A stretch of DNA of 64,000 nt from Siphonodentalium dalli (lineage: Eukaryota > Mollusca > Scaphopoda > Gadilida > Siphonodentaliidae): contig CP136066.1 in assembly GCA_032622095.1 (NCBI GenBank), positions 44,093,835-44,157,834 on the forward strand, read 5' to 3'. The translations under genes and the position numbers were made by a program. Positions 43,860 through 55,047 of this stretch are shown one piece after another. Position 1 is the first letter of the stretch; each line of letters opens with the position of its first letter. The notes under the pieces are model-generated. The model worked only from the letters and a program-made list of their open reading frames with translations, was not told the DNA's origin and did no database searches.

Positions 43860-46800
43860 TGTTATATTACCACAGCAAAATGCTCTTTTGTACCTGGAAC
43901 GCGACTGGCATCATTTTTATTTGAGTAGAATGTTGGATGGGCAGACTATAGATTTCTGTGGCATATCTGAACACTGGCTTCCAGCTAAGAGTGCAAGCTT
44001 CATGAATTCAATGTCGAAATATTACCGATGCCATACTGTTCGTGATTTTTCACAACGGCTTCCCCAACAGCGGGGTCGCTATAAAGGCGGGGTCGCTCTC
44101 TTTTGGAAAACAGAACATGACGATCGTGTATCAATCGTAGACTTTAGTGATGACAGAATTGTTGGACTCCAATATAAACTATCTAAGCATAAATACATGT
44201 ATATATTCCAAGTATATTTACCATCCTAATTATCCAATTGTTGCATTCGAAGACTATATTATGAAAGTTAGTGATCTCATTAAAAGCTACTCGCATCTGG
44301 GCACACTTGTTGTGATGGGCGACTTCAATGCTAGTCTCAGTAAAATTTGTTGAAAAAGGCAGAATGTACATCACTGATAGAGAATAGTCTTTGTGATGAT
44401 ATTTATTCAACATATGTTAATCATGATGGGAATGATTGCTCAAATATTGACCATGTGATAATAAAAGACTCTGACTTACCTTTCGTAGCGAACGTTCACA
44501 TAATTGATGATTCTGCACTCAATGTTTCGAATCACAGACCGGTGCAAGTTGAACTTAACTGTGACGCGGGCACCATACCTGATTCCAATGGGTCGAGTGC
44601 GGATATCTCAAAACTAAAGTGGCGGTTGCTCGCCCAAGATGAAAATTTAGTTAATCAGTACCAACATACATTAGCTTCCTTATTGCCGCACATGTAAACG
44701 CGTATACACGATACAATCACTTTGGATTTGTATTATAATTCATTGGTAGCTTCTATGAAACAAGCAGCGCAACAATCAATTCCAACATGTAAATTCAAAA
44801 AACCATTTTGGAATGAAAACTTGAAAGAACTTCACAAAAAAATGTCCATTCTTAGAAATGATTGGATTAAAGAGGGTAGACCTCGTGGTGATGAACACAA
44901 CTCTTTCCGGCTGTATAAGGACTCAACGAGACACTTTCGTTGCTTATATCGGTCCATCTCATCTGACTTTATGAGAGAACAATTGAATGAAATTGATCGT
45001 TGCGCAGAGATAGATAATGATCATTTCTTTAGATTGCTAAACGCAAAAAGAGCAAATAACGGCACTCTGGGTGCTTCTTACTTCGAGCACGATGGCTCGA
45101 TTATCCGTGATACTGATGACATATTAAGTGCCTGGTCTTCCTATTACAAAACATTATACTCACCATTGAATGACTCAATCTTCGATGACAATCACTACTC
45201 TGTCGTTACCGACACAGTTAACAGATTGAAAGATGATATAACTTCACAGAGACCAAATGATCATTTTACTTACCCGGTCAGTATAAATGAAATGTCTTCT
45301 CTTATTCCCACTTTGAACAAGAACAAGTCACAGGGTTATGACGGTTTAGTTTATGAACACATTATATATGGCGGTGAAAATATTTTGAAATGTATTGCTT
45401 TTTTATTTTCATGTATGTTAAAATTCATTCATGTTCCAGATGATGCAAAAAAAGGCATAATGATCTCACTGTTTAAGGGAGGAAACAAGTCAGCACATAA
45501 TTTCAACAATTATAGGGCTATCACCATATTACCAGTAATGTATAAATTGTTTGAGAAACTTTTAAAATCCCGGTTAGAAACCAATGCCCCACATCTCACA
45601 AATATTCACCCACTTCAAAACGGGTTTCAAAAAAATTCAAACTGTTTAGCGACTTCTTTCCTCCTGAAAGAATGTATATCTCACACAGCTGAAAGAGGCA
45701 GCAAACTATTTGCTTGCTTACTAGATGTACAAAAGGCCTTTGATACTGTATGGATCGATGGCCTCTTGTACAAACTCCACCAGCGGGGCATAACTGGTTC
45801 TTTGTGGCGCATACTGTGTTGTTTATTAACAAATATTCAATGTTTCCTGAGGTATAAATGTAATTATTCTGCGTACTTCTTAATGAAACAAGAAGCCAGG
45901 CAGGGAAGTATTCTCTCACCTCTGATGTACATGCTCTACGTTGACACACTCATCTCTGATTTAGCCAACTCAAACTACGGTTTAATGGTTTATTCAGTTC
46001 GTTGCGCTGCACCCACACAGGCTGATGATATGGTCTTACTTTCATTGTCAAAACGTGGACTACAGAACCTTCTTAATATATGTTCTGAGTACAGCAGGAA
46101 ATGGTGATTTCTCTACAACCCAAGCAAAACTGTCACAATAGTGTTTAATGAACCAAAATCTGAATTCGCGCGGTGCATTCGAAACAGGAAGTTGTATCTT
46201 CTAGGTCAAGAAATTTCAGAAAAAACGGAAGCTACACACCTTGGTATCCTCTTTGACAAATACAACTTCAATCACTCCCTTGTGGAAGCCATAAGAGAAA
46301 AACAAAGAGATACATATTTTATGCTCTCAAATTCGGGCCTATACGCTGGTGGAACAACCCCTGTCAGTTGCTGTAAGATATACAAATCGATCATCCTTCC
46401 AAGATCTCTTTATGGGTCTGAACTCTTGTGGCAATTAGGCAAGAGTGATACCGACCACCTGGAGAAAACTCACCGATTTTGTTTAAAGAACTTTCAGGGA
46501 TTGCCTACGCGAGCAAGAACTGTTATTGTGGAGGGCGCAGTCGGTATTCCATCTCTTGTCACACTTATTGACGAAAGAAAGCTTTCTCTTATGGGATCTC
46601 TATGCAGAGGAGACCCCGAAAAAGCTTCATCACAGATATTTCTCTTACGAATGCATGAATCCTTAACTAACACAATTCGCCCCTCAAAGTCATTTCTGAA
46701 TGAGCTAACCATAATCTTATTAAGATATGGTTTACTTGATTTCCTTACGAACTTTGCTAATGATAATACCTTCCCAAATAAAGATAGTTGGAAGAATCTG

Positions 46801-47276
46801 GTAAATGTAGCCATTGATACAAAGTACAGTGAAAGTTGGAAAACCACAATTTCTAGTGATCCGTGGCTATATATTTTCAGTCAAATTCAAAGTGAATTTT
46901 CGCTGTCATTTTTATGCCGCGTATGCCGTGCGCATCCTCAATTCAAAGATAATTTTCTTCAGGTGGGAAGAATAATATCACAAACAACATATGACCAAAA
47001 AGGAGTGTGTGATGCGTGTCTGCATCCGTATATACACAAGTAATGCACATATTTTTCGATTGTCCAGCAATTTGCGAAACTCGAAATGTTATATGGTACA
47101 ATATAATAGATCTCTTTGGGATCAATTTCTATATTATGCTGGACAATCTGAACACACCAGAACTTGCAGCAATATTTTTGGGGCACATACCTGACATTGC
47201 TGATAACTTGATATCATTTCTTGATAAATACAAATTTGTCACATTTTTCGTTAGCAAAATTATGGGAAACTTATAG
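43860..47276 (+). pseudogene. LINE-2 ORF2: endonuclease, reverse transcriptase, C-terminal zinc region
   Basis: Endonuclease pieces: DFCGISEHWL, GGVALFWK, VVMGDFNAS and VSNHRPV. The RT runs from about 44722 with KSQGYDGLVYEHI, NNYRAITILPVMYKLFEK, LLDVQKAFDTVW and the intact catalytic box QADDMVLL. Beyond the TGA at 46105 it continues in frame (FLYNPSKTV) to a C-terminal C-x2-C...H...C motif (CDACLH, HIFFDC). Lesions: frameshifts near 43915, 44222, 44345 and 47041; TAA at 44695; TGA at 46105 where arginine CGA is likely. The catalytic residues are mostly intact, so the copy is fairly young. Clade not resolved. Confidence 0.85.
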
Positions 47277-47699
47277 TAAACTAACGCAATAATTTGTTTG
47301 GCGCATCGTGGTGCCGAATTGATTAACAGTAGTCCGCTTAGAGAATTTTTTCGGTCAGACGATTTCATCTGGTCGTGGACTTTCGTTGCGAGTATAACCA
47401 TTACGTACTTGTTTCTCGCATCTTGCACGAAAATTTAATCATTACGTACTTTTAGACTGGACGTTCTGGTCGCCATCCTGCTGTTGTAAATGGACGGGGA
47501 CCTATGGTATGTATTGAGTATTACATAGAGTCAATACTAAACGAACACAAAAATGGGTATGCTGATATCCCACGAACGGAGACGGTACAATTCCAAAAAT
47601 GAAACAAGCTCATTGCTTTTCTTAAACGTTGTCACTTTATCTTACATCCTAATTCATATACTCGCTGTATCCAGGAAAGTGTAGGTATGTAATAGGTTT
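47277..47699. other. LINE-2 3' flank, nothing recognised
   Basis: Possible 3' untranslated region of LINE-2, with no clear poly(A) or microsatellite tail that would fix its end. Confidence 0.35.
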
Positions 47700-47960
47700 G
47701 TATGTATGAATGTATGGATTGATGCATATGTATGTATGCATTTATGTAAGTACGTCAGGTGCGCGTTTCTTTGCGAGTGTTGGTCAGCATGTGAGGGGTT
47801 AATGCGGTTGTGTGCATGGATGGATGTATACATGCCTCAGGCAGGTGTATATCGATGTATGCATGATTGGATGCATATATGCACGCGAATGAGCGTATAT
47901 GTAAGTACGTAATACATGTACAATGGCCCGAATGTGCATCTGAACGATTGTGTGCACCTA
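47700..47960. repeat. ATGT/ATGG-rich low-complexity sequence
   Basis: Imperfect TATGTATG, GATGGATG and GCATATATGCA words. The open frame at 47706 is an artefact of these repeats. Confidence 0.6.
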
Positions 47961-48107
47961 TGTATTTGTAAATACGTTATTTACATGAAGGGTAATCTTT
48001 GTTACTGATAACACTTATCTTTCTGTCGTAATGTTCTTTGTTCACGAGTTTGTAAAACAAATATAATATGTATGTTTAGCCACTCTTCGTTATCGGAGGA
48101 TTACAGA

Positions 48108-48270
48108 TATATATATTTAAGAAATAAATACACGGCGTAGAGGTGTGTATGGTCAAGTTGTACCACACAAAACTGATTGTAGGACGACGCGTAGCGGAGT
48201 CCTACAATCACTTTTTTTGTGGTACAACTTGACCATACACACCGATACACCGTGTATTTATTTCTTTTGT
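48108..48270. repeat. Foldback hairpin with CCTACAAT centre
   Basis: GAAATAAATACACGGCGTAG through AGTTGTACCACACAAA and TTGTAGGAC pairs with GTCCTACAA through GTGGTACAACTTGACCATAC and ACCGTGTATTTATTTC. The arms are about 70 bp. Confidence 0.8.
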
Positions 48271-49165
48271 AATACGACTGAAAGTTTATGGTCACAATTC
48301 GACTGAATAGTCAACGAAATACTGCGCTTTTTCGGTCTCAGATGAGAAAACATTTCGTGGTGTAATTCGTATTGGGCGTACTCAATTTCTTTGCATGGAG
48401 TACTCCGGTAATCTTGTCTTGTTATGAAATTCCCCCGTTGACTTTTCGAGGCACCTCTTCTAGAAAATAATCGTTGTGATTGGCTAAAAAACGATGTGTT
48501 TTCAGCGGCGCCCGTGCCTTTCATTTAAATTGTACAGGAAATACGATTGCAGTCATTTCTGTGTTGAACGTTGTTGGGACAACATGAATATGATCATCGA
48601 CTATGGACCATTTTCCTTACACAAAGCGATCTAAATGATCTAGTTTACTAAACTAATCGTATCCCCCTTCTGTACTGGTGAACAAACGCTTTCATTTTCA
48701 ACTTGATTCCGAAATATCGAATAACGGAATATGATCGAGATTCGAATCGACGAATGCACAGCCCGGCCCCATGGCTTTATTTTGTCATTTAATATACTTA
48801 TTAAGTAACTTTCTTTGGTCGTAACATATATTAATATACCATAACATCATTTGGACCATATTCATTGGCAACCAAACTGGTTTCAAGCGACAAATCGCTA
48901 GAAAATTCGCAAGATTGTCAAGATGTAGCAAAATTCAAAGGGTTACGGGTGCGGGTGTACTCCGTTGATGCCCCGTTTGCGCGGAGTTAGAACAGACGGG
49001 AAAAGTCGCGTGCGGCGATCTCAATAAATCGATTTTTTTCGTGGTACAATTGGAAAAAGTAGAATTGTACCACAAAACTGGAACGAGATAGCCATGGTAA
49101 CTCGGACCACTGGCCAATCAGAACATGGCTTTTAAGCATAGTTAGGCAGGGTCGTATTACAAATA
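48271..49165. other. Possible longer inverted element
   Basis: GTAATACGACTG at the left and CAGGGTCGTATTAC at the right are inverted. An internal pair, GTGGTACAATT / AATTGTACCAC, lies at 49041-49075. CCAAT-like boxes (GATTGGCTA, GGCCAATCAG) occur near both ends. The minus-strand frame at 48524-48258 is not recognised as a gene. Confidence 0.4.
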
Positions 49166-49169
49166 TATA

Positions 49170-49500
49170 TAATGATATATTCGTGGGTTGTGTAATCAGA
49201 GGAGATGAGTTTTAGGTGCAGGGTAACTGATAACCCTCATTCCGCGGTTTAATTGATACAAGTCAAAGTTCTGGAGGTGTATTCCATATACATGGACCTT
49301 TTGAATATTCATGATTCCACATATGGAATTCATGAATATCCAAAAGCTCCATAATTATATGGATTCATGAATATTTAAAAGTTCTATATATGGAATGCAC
49401 CTCCAGAACTTTGACCTGTAGCACTTAAACCGCGAGACTGGGGCCGGATGAATCCAATATGGCCGCGACTCGGTGATTTAATTCGCTTATTGGGGTGCGC
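49170..49500 (+). repeat. Foldback repeat, fuller copy
   Basis: Same repeat as 42729-42989 but continuing to GGATGAATCCAATATGGCCG and CGACTCGGTGAT, which resemble the outer arm of the element at 16655-16893. It preserves the site into which LINE-2 inserted in the other copy. Confidence 0.7.
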
Positions 49501-49852
49501 AATAATGCACTTTACCCACAAATAGTGTATATTCTGCATTGTCAAATTTAACTATACCACTTGAATGTAACTATAACAGTTGAACTTAGTATTCACCAAA
49601 CCTGATAACACTTTGCCTTAATAATTAGATATGACATTTTTGTCCAGAATGGTCTGTTATCGAACTATGTGAATAACGCTTCAATTTGCCCTTAAATCGA
49701 GTAATATAATTTGTTCACACATCCGAGTAATATGGTTTTACGACATGCGATAATTTATCTACTTCACTACTAAATAACGTATGGATATCGAATTTGTTGT
49801 CGTCACTAATACGAAAAAGTTGTTTACTAAGAGCCGATATAATTAATAACTA

Positions 49853-49997
49853 GGATATTACTTGGTTGGTTTGATAGTATAGGCCTGATATCAGCAACCG
49901 ATAACCTCATTTCAGCCTTCGACCTTCGGTCCCAGGGTGATATGAGGTTACCTCGGGCTGATATCGGGCGTAATATCAAATCGACCAAGTAAAATCC
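49853..49997. repeat. Foldback hairpin with CTTCGACCTTCGG tip
   Basis: GGATATTACTTGGTTGGTTT through CTGATATCAG and AACCTCATTTCAGCC pairs with the inverse ending AAATCGACCAAGTAAAATCC. Confidence 0.7.
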
Positions 49998-50201
49998 TCT
50001 AAAAAATTCCCTGGTGGATAAGCATCGCATTTGCGCGGAGAAGTGTATAATATGTACATTAATAATGTACTGATATTCCAGGTGTCTTCTGACATTTGAT
50101 TATCACGAGGATATTATCGGTATTTGAATTGGAATGAAGCTTCATCAGATGTACACGCATGTGTAGCTCAAACTGTGTAAAAATAGTCCCCATGCAGTAC
50201 A

Positions 50202-50729
50202 TTAAAGATGGATTATCTCTTTAAATAACAAATTTTAAATAGTTGCGTGGGTATAAAATAATAGATGTGAACTGAAGACCTATGTCCGGAAAAGCTTCTA
50301 TCAATTAATATTGATTTTATTTCGAATATTAAATCGGGCCCATTTATGTTACTATTTTTAGAACAGACCATTCGGATGAGACCGTATTGCGATATAGAGC
50401 ACTGGGCTGTTCCCACGGCTACGCAGCGAATGTCAAATGTCACAGATTGGTTGCTTGTATTGTTTTGTTCCACAGATATAAGCGATAATGAGTATAATTA
50501 ACGTTTATTTGTTACAAAATTGCACAATATAATTTCTGGTCTCTGTTAACAGTAACCACTGTTGTTCGTTAGCTGAACAAACACACCTTTTTAGACCAGA
50601 AAATATTCGAAATAAAATTAATATTAATCGATAGAAGCATTTCCAGACAGGAGTCTTCGATTCAAATCTAATATTTTATAACCCGGTAACTATATAATAC
50701 ATGTTTACAAAGAGATAATCCACCTTTAA
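50202..50729 (-). mobile_element. Family E element, second copy
   Basis: TTAA-AGATGGATTATCTC to GAGATAATCCACCT-TTAA, the reverse orientation of the copy at 1303-1830 and closely similar throughout, including the 86-codon frame on the minus strand (50473-50213). The two copies have unrelated flanks, confirming the element ends. Confidence 0.85.
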
Positions 50730-51488
50730 ATGGGTATGACTATACGCACATATTGGGTTCTTGTAGAAGTATATATATATATAGTTATGCATGTTGTTAA
50801 TAATAAACACATCCCTGCATGGGCATATGATCTAGAATTTATAATAAACAATGATTGTGTAACATAATAAGACAATTTAATCAGTTATAAGTAAAGAACT
50901 GTCGATCGTTTGATAACATGCGTGAGTATGAAACTGGCAACGTTTCAATCATTAATTCGCTTCAACGCACTTTCCTGATAGTGGAGTCGCTTAACCCACA
51001 ATAATGGAAGAATCGTTCACTTCCGGATAGAAGCACCAAACTTCGCACATATATTGTCCAGTATATCCCTGATCATATTCCAGCTGGTTCCAGCTTTCGG
51101 TTAAGTGGAACCCGTTAAATTCAAGATGGCGCCCAACATGGCCGCCGTTTTTCAGATGGGTCACTAAATCAGTTTGATGCAAATTATAGTAAGACAGTGA
51201 GTAGAATGTTCGTATGGCACCATATGCAAACTTCTTTAAGAATTTGGTAGTGATGACTCTGTCATGTTCTGGAAATTACGACATATATAACCTGTGGAAA
51301 TATAAAAATCATTCTCATGTAAGAAAATAGTCAACTCATTATAACCGCTGTCTAAAATTGATCGACGTACATATAAACTGGTGTGAAAATGTGCATATCC
51401 GTGTGTGACGTGAACGTTACCCACAGTACGGGCGTTACCTATTTTATATAAATAAGTCTAAGATCTCACTAACTCTCCAGTATGAAAT
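50730..51488. other. No gene recognised
   Basis: A minus-strand open frame (51182-50991) overlaps TTCAAGATGGCGCCCAACAT, a common AAGATGGCG-type repeat word. No splice context or domain. Confidence 0.35.
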
Positions 51489-52547
51489 GTAAATAGTATT
51501 CAAATTGAGAACGTTAAAGATTATACATATCTGGGAATAACATTTTCAGATGATGGGAAGTTTTCCAAAGCACAAGAGGCTTTTTTTCCCCAAAAGGTCA
51601 GAAAGCTATGTACTCACTTTTGAATGCATTCAGGGCAACAGCATTTCCTTCAGTAAATATCTTGTTGAAATTATTCGACAGATTGATTAAACCAATCATG
51701 TTATACGGATGTGAAGTATGGGAATGTGGGACGTCACGAAGTAACCAGTATAGTTTGCGAAATTTAGTTGCGAAAAGTTACACACTGCCTACTTATTGTA
51801 AGCATATATTGGGAGTTGATAAGTACGCTCCAAATCATGCAGTCAGAGCAGAGCTAGGTATATATCCATGTTCCGTCGATATATTATGCAGAATGGCTAA
51901 CTATGGTGCAAAATCATAAACTTTATCTAAAAACAAACTAATGGCATCAGCCGTCTCTGAACATGTGATGAGGAAAGCCAAATGCGACTCTTTGTTCAGG
52001 ATGATAAATTCATTTGGCTGTAAAAATATACAGGTTCCATTAAATGACCAACCATATAGTATCATTAGAAATTTCAAGTGTAAGCTTCAGGAAGAACATA
52101 TGAAAGAATTCAAGAGATCTATATTTGATGACTCTAAAAGATATGGTCATAAAAATAAACTCGGAACGTACAGATTGTTTAAAAATTATCATATTTTAGA
52201 TACTCACTTAACAAACACAGCATCTTTAAAAGATAGGATTAATTTTTACAAAACTCCGTATTAGTGATAAAAAACTCGCTATTGAAAAAGGTAGACATCA
52301 TCAGCCTATAATTAAGGAAGGGAAGAGACTGTGCCTTAAATGCAGGACCGGTTCTGATATAGAAAATGAGTATCAATTCATTATGGAATGTCCACAATTT
52401 TGCGATCTCACAAATGAACTTTCCGAAATTGTTGGTAGCTATCCGAATGCAAGGAAATTTCTTCGTACAGTAATGAGCGAAAATTATATTTTATATATTA
52501 TTTATCACATAATTAAACCACAAAACCAGCTTCATATTTATTGGTAA
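51489..52547 (+). pseudogene. LINE-3: 5'-truncated 3' end of RT ORF
   Basis: It starts with IENVKDYTYLGITFSDDGKF, the region just after the RT palm, and continues with MYSLLNAFRATAFPS, IMLYGCEVWECG and YGHKNKLGTYRLFK to a C-terminal zinc motif CLKCRTGSDIENEY-QFIMECP. The usual histidine of that motif is Q here. Lesions: a frameshift in the T/C homopolymer near 51590, TAA at 51917 and a frameshift near 52258. The frame ends at TAA 52545. Endonuclease and RT palm are absent, as in typical 5'-truncated insertions. Confidence 0.8.
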
Positions 52548-52639
52548 GAGACACGTGTAATATCAGCGCGTGCGATGACGTCACGCCATTATTTAAATGA
52601 CCTGCGATTGCTGAAGTTTATGATTGTTGTTTCCGATGC

Positions 52640-52795
52640 TTCGCGTTTATTTGATCATGTGATAAAAGGTATCCCAAACTCGTTCTATTTTATACGTAAT
52701 TTATCAACCTCGTCCACTAAATTCTATTTGAGCCTCGGTAAACCTCGGCTCAAATCGAATTTAGTGAACTCGGTCGATAAATTCCGTATAAAATA
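52640..52795. repeat. Foldback hairpin upstream of the GCNT gene
   Basis: TTCTATTTTATACGTAATTT through ACTAAATTCTATTTGAGCC pairs with GGCTCAAATCGAATTTAGTG through ATTCCGTATAAAATAGAA. The tip is TCGGTAAACCTC. Confidence 0.8.
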
Positions 52796-52827
52796 GAAAC
52801 TCATGTGAGATCCTCTATATATACTCC

Positions 52828-52834
52828 TATAAAA
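52828..52834 (+). promoter_or_regulatory. TATAAAA box, candidate promoter of the GCNT-type gene
   Basis: CTCCTATAAAACAGGG lies 170 bp upstream of the ATG at 52998, between a foldback repeat and the coding exon. It would place transcription start near 52860 and give a leader of about 140 nt. Confidence 0.4.
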
Positions 52835-52997
52835 CAGGGTCGACTTCACTATTTGTTAATCTCATAACAACTCTCTTCCCTTGTCGACATCGCGTATCCA
52901 TCGCATCGCAGAACAAACACAAAACTAATGCAAACATTAGAAGTACTCGCATAACAAGTAAATCAATGACTGCACATATATGCTGCACATTATCTGA

Positions 52998-53776
52998 ATG
53001 CACAAATGTGGAAGGATGGCCAGGTATCGCGTTTGCAAATTTCGTGTTCTGGTGGCTGTTTTATTTGCGACAACCTCTTTGGTTGTATTAATGGGTATGA
53101 AGCGTGATATTAATAAATATTTCAACTACCGGACCGTTGCCTCAGTTGACCGTATCAGACTAACTGATGGTAAATATATGGACGATCGGACCGTTGACTC
53201 GGTTGACTGCCGGCTGTTGTTTAGGGGAGATAAGACAGAAGAAACTAGAGCATTCTCATTATTGAACACATCCCACAGCGACGCTGACATGCGTCGTGTT
53301 GATATCATTCTACGCCAAAAGCTCCATACGCAAACTTGTTCTCAGTTCGTCAATTCGAGAGGCTATACCATGGAGAAAATAACGACAGAGGAGAAAGGGA
53401 TGCCGATAGCGTTTTCTTTAATGGTTTTCAAAGATTTTATTCAGGTGGAAAGACTTCTCCGCGCAATATATCGACCAACTAATTTATACTGTATCCACGT
53501 GGATAACTCGTCATCAGAGATATTCAAGTCTGAAATAGCACTTCTTTCAAGCTGCTTCAATAACGTGTTTCTGTCGCCGCACTCGGTGGATGTAAAGTGG
53601 GGCCAGTTCTCTGTTCTGTTACCAGAAATAATTTGCATGAACGAACTGTGGAATAGAGGAAGAAACTGGAAGTATTTCATCAATCTCACAGGCCAAGAAT
53701 TTCCACTAAAAACCAACTACGAGCTCGCGAGAATACTGTACGCTTACGGTGGGGCCAACGATATGGAAGCTGTCAG
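52998..53776 (+). CDS. Beta-1,6-N-acetylglucosaminyltransferase (GCNT/C2GnT type), first exon
   Basis: The family is Golgi type II membrane enzymes (GT14, Branch domain) that add beta-1,6-GlcNAc to make core 2 or I-branch glycans. Seen here: a short cytoplasmic N terminus, a membrane segment at residues about 15-34 (FRVLVAVLFATTSLVVLMGM), a stem, then CSQFVNSRGY, PIAFSLMVFKDF, ERLLRAIYRPTNLYCIHVDN, SVDVKWGQFSVL and WKYFINLTGQEFPLKTNYEL. These are family hallmarks in the right order. GCNT enzymes are about 400-450 residues, so only the N-terminal 259 or so are here. A donor follows GAAGCTGTCAG as GTATGC at 53777. ATG 53016 is an alternative start. No later exon was found downstream in the window, and a family C repeat begins ten bases into the intron. 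Gene or recent pseudogene cannot be separated. Confidence 0.8.
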
Positions 53777-53785
53777 GTATGCACA

Positions 53786-54022
53786 TTTTTTACCCTGTGC
53801 CAATGCATTCTTATATATGCGAGTCTGGGGCTCTGTATGGGTGAAATTATAAAATTGTTAAAAAATACAAGAAAAAATTATTAAAATTGTAAAAAATTGT
53901 TAGGCCAATGGATTCTCTTATATATGCGAGGCGACCTATGGTCGACTCGCATATATAAGAGAATGCACTGGCACAGGGTAAAAAAAATCCCGACTTACGA
54001 CTGGATTTGATATGGCGGGTAA
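53786..54022 (+). mobile_element. Family C element, left end truncated, next to the GCNT donor
   Basis: It begins at TTTTTTACCCTGTGCC inside the family's left end, has a broken left core, then a full core and the right end GATTTGATATGGCGGGTAAC. The flank on the left is the splice donor region of the GCNT exon. Confidence 0.75.
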
Positions 54023-54608
54023 CATTTGTGCTTTAAGCTGATGGTGCAGGTATGATGTACACGAAATGTACCCTCATTTTGACTTCGGATCTTGGTGGCA
54101 GAGTGCTTGGAGATTTCTATTTTCTCGGTCAGGTGGTCTTGTTCGTGGTCATTTCCCGCCATTCTAAATTTTTGACATTCCTTGTTTTACTTAATCACTC
54201 GATGTGATGTCAGTTTGGATTATCTAGCATATCAATTTTGCTAACTTCATACATATACATATGCTATGTTTGATATACTAATACATATGAAGGCAATTAC
54301 TTGTAAAGAAAAACCATAATTTGAAAATTATTCACAGAAGTTTGGGTAAAAAAAAAATATACGATTAAGTTCCCTGCCCTTGGTGTCGTTGGGGATAAGG
54401 AGCTAGGGACACCGGAAATAATAAATCCGTGTTGGTAACGAAATTTATATTTTAATTTATATTAGACACTAACATCATACGAGGAATCTACTTGTGTTTC
54501 TTGAAGATGCAAAGTGGCACCCTTTGAGTTATTAGAGCACCAACATTGATGAAATACTAAATTGCCAACATAACTGTTAACCATACATATAGAACGTTTG
54601 GTTTCTTT
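54023..54608. other. Putative GCNT intron sequence
   Basis: No GCNT-like second exon or repeat family recognised here. Confidence 0.4.
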
Positions 54609-55047
54609 TTAAAGGTACTCAATCCGATTAAACACCCCTAAATTACTATTTCTGTTGCTTCGGGGGTAAGTCGAGTCGAGAAACCTACCCATCAAAGCTC
54701 AGAGTGATCAGATATCGATTTTTGAAGTTTGCTATTTCAATAGTTTGTGGCCCAGAAACAAGCCGTCAAACGAATGGTTTCGGTCAAAATTGCGGATGAA
54801 GATGGGTAACTCTAAAAACAAGTGGTAATACGGCAAAATTTCGTGAATACTCAAGTGATAATACGGCCATATTTCGTTGAACAAATGTTGATAGATAACA
54901 CGTTTTGGGAAATTTGATACCATAGTTGACAGTGGTTAGCATTATTTTGTTGCAATTAAAAGATTCTGATAACTAAAGCGTATTTGGAATAAATGTTGCT
55001 GTATCTTGATGATATTGGGACCCTCTGGTCGGATTGAGTACCTTTAA
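54609..55047 (+). mobile_element. Family B element
   Basis: TTAA-AGGTACTCAATCCGATTA to GGTCGGATTGAGTACCT-TTAA. It shares TCAAAGCTCAGAGTGATCAG and TCTGATAACTAAAGCGTATT with the other copies. The left subterminal GATTC is deleted. Confidence 0.85.
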
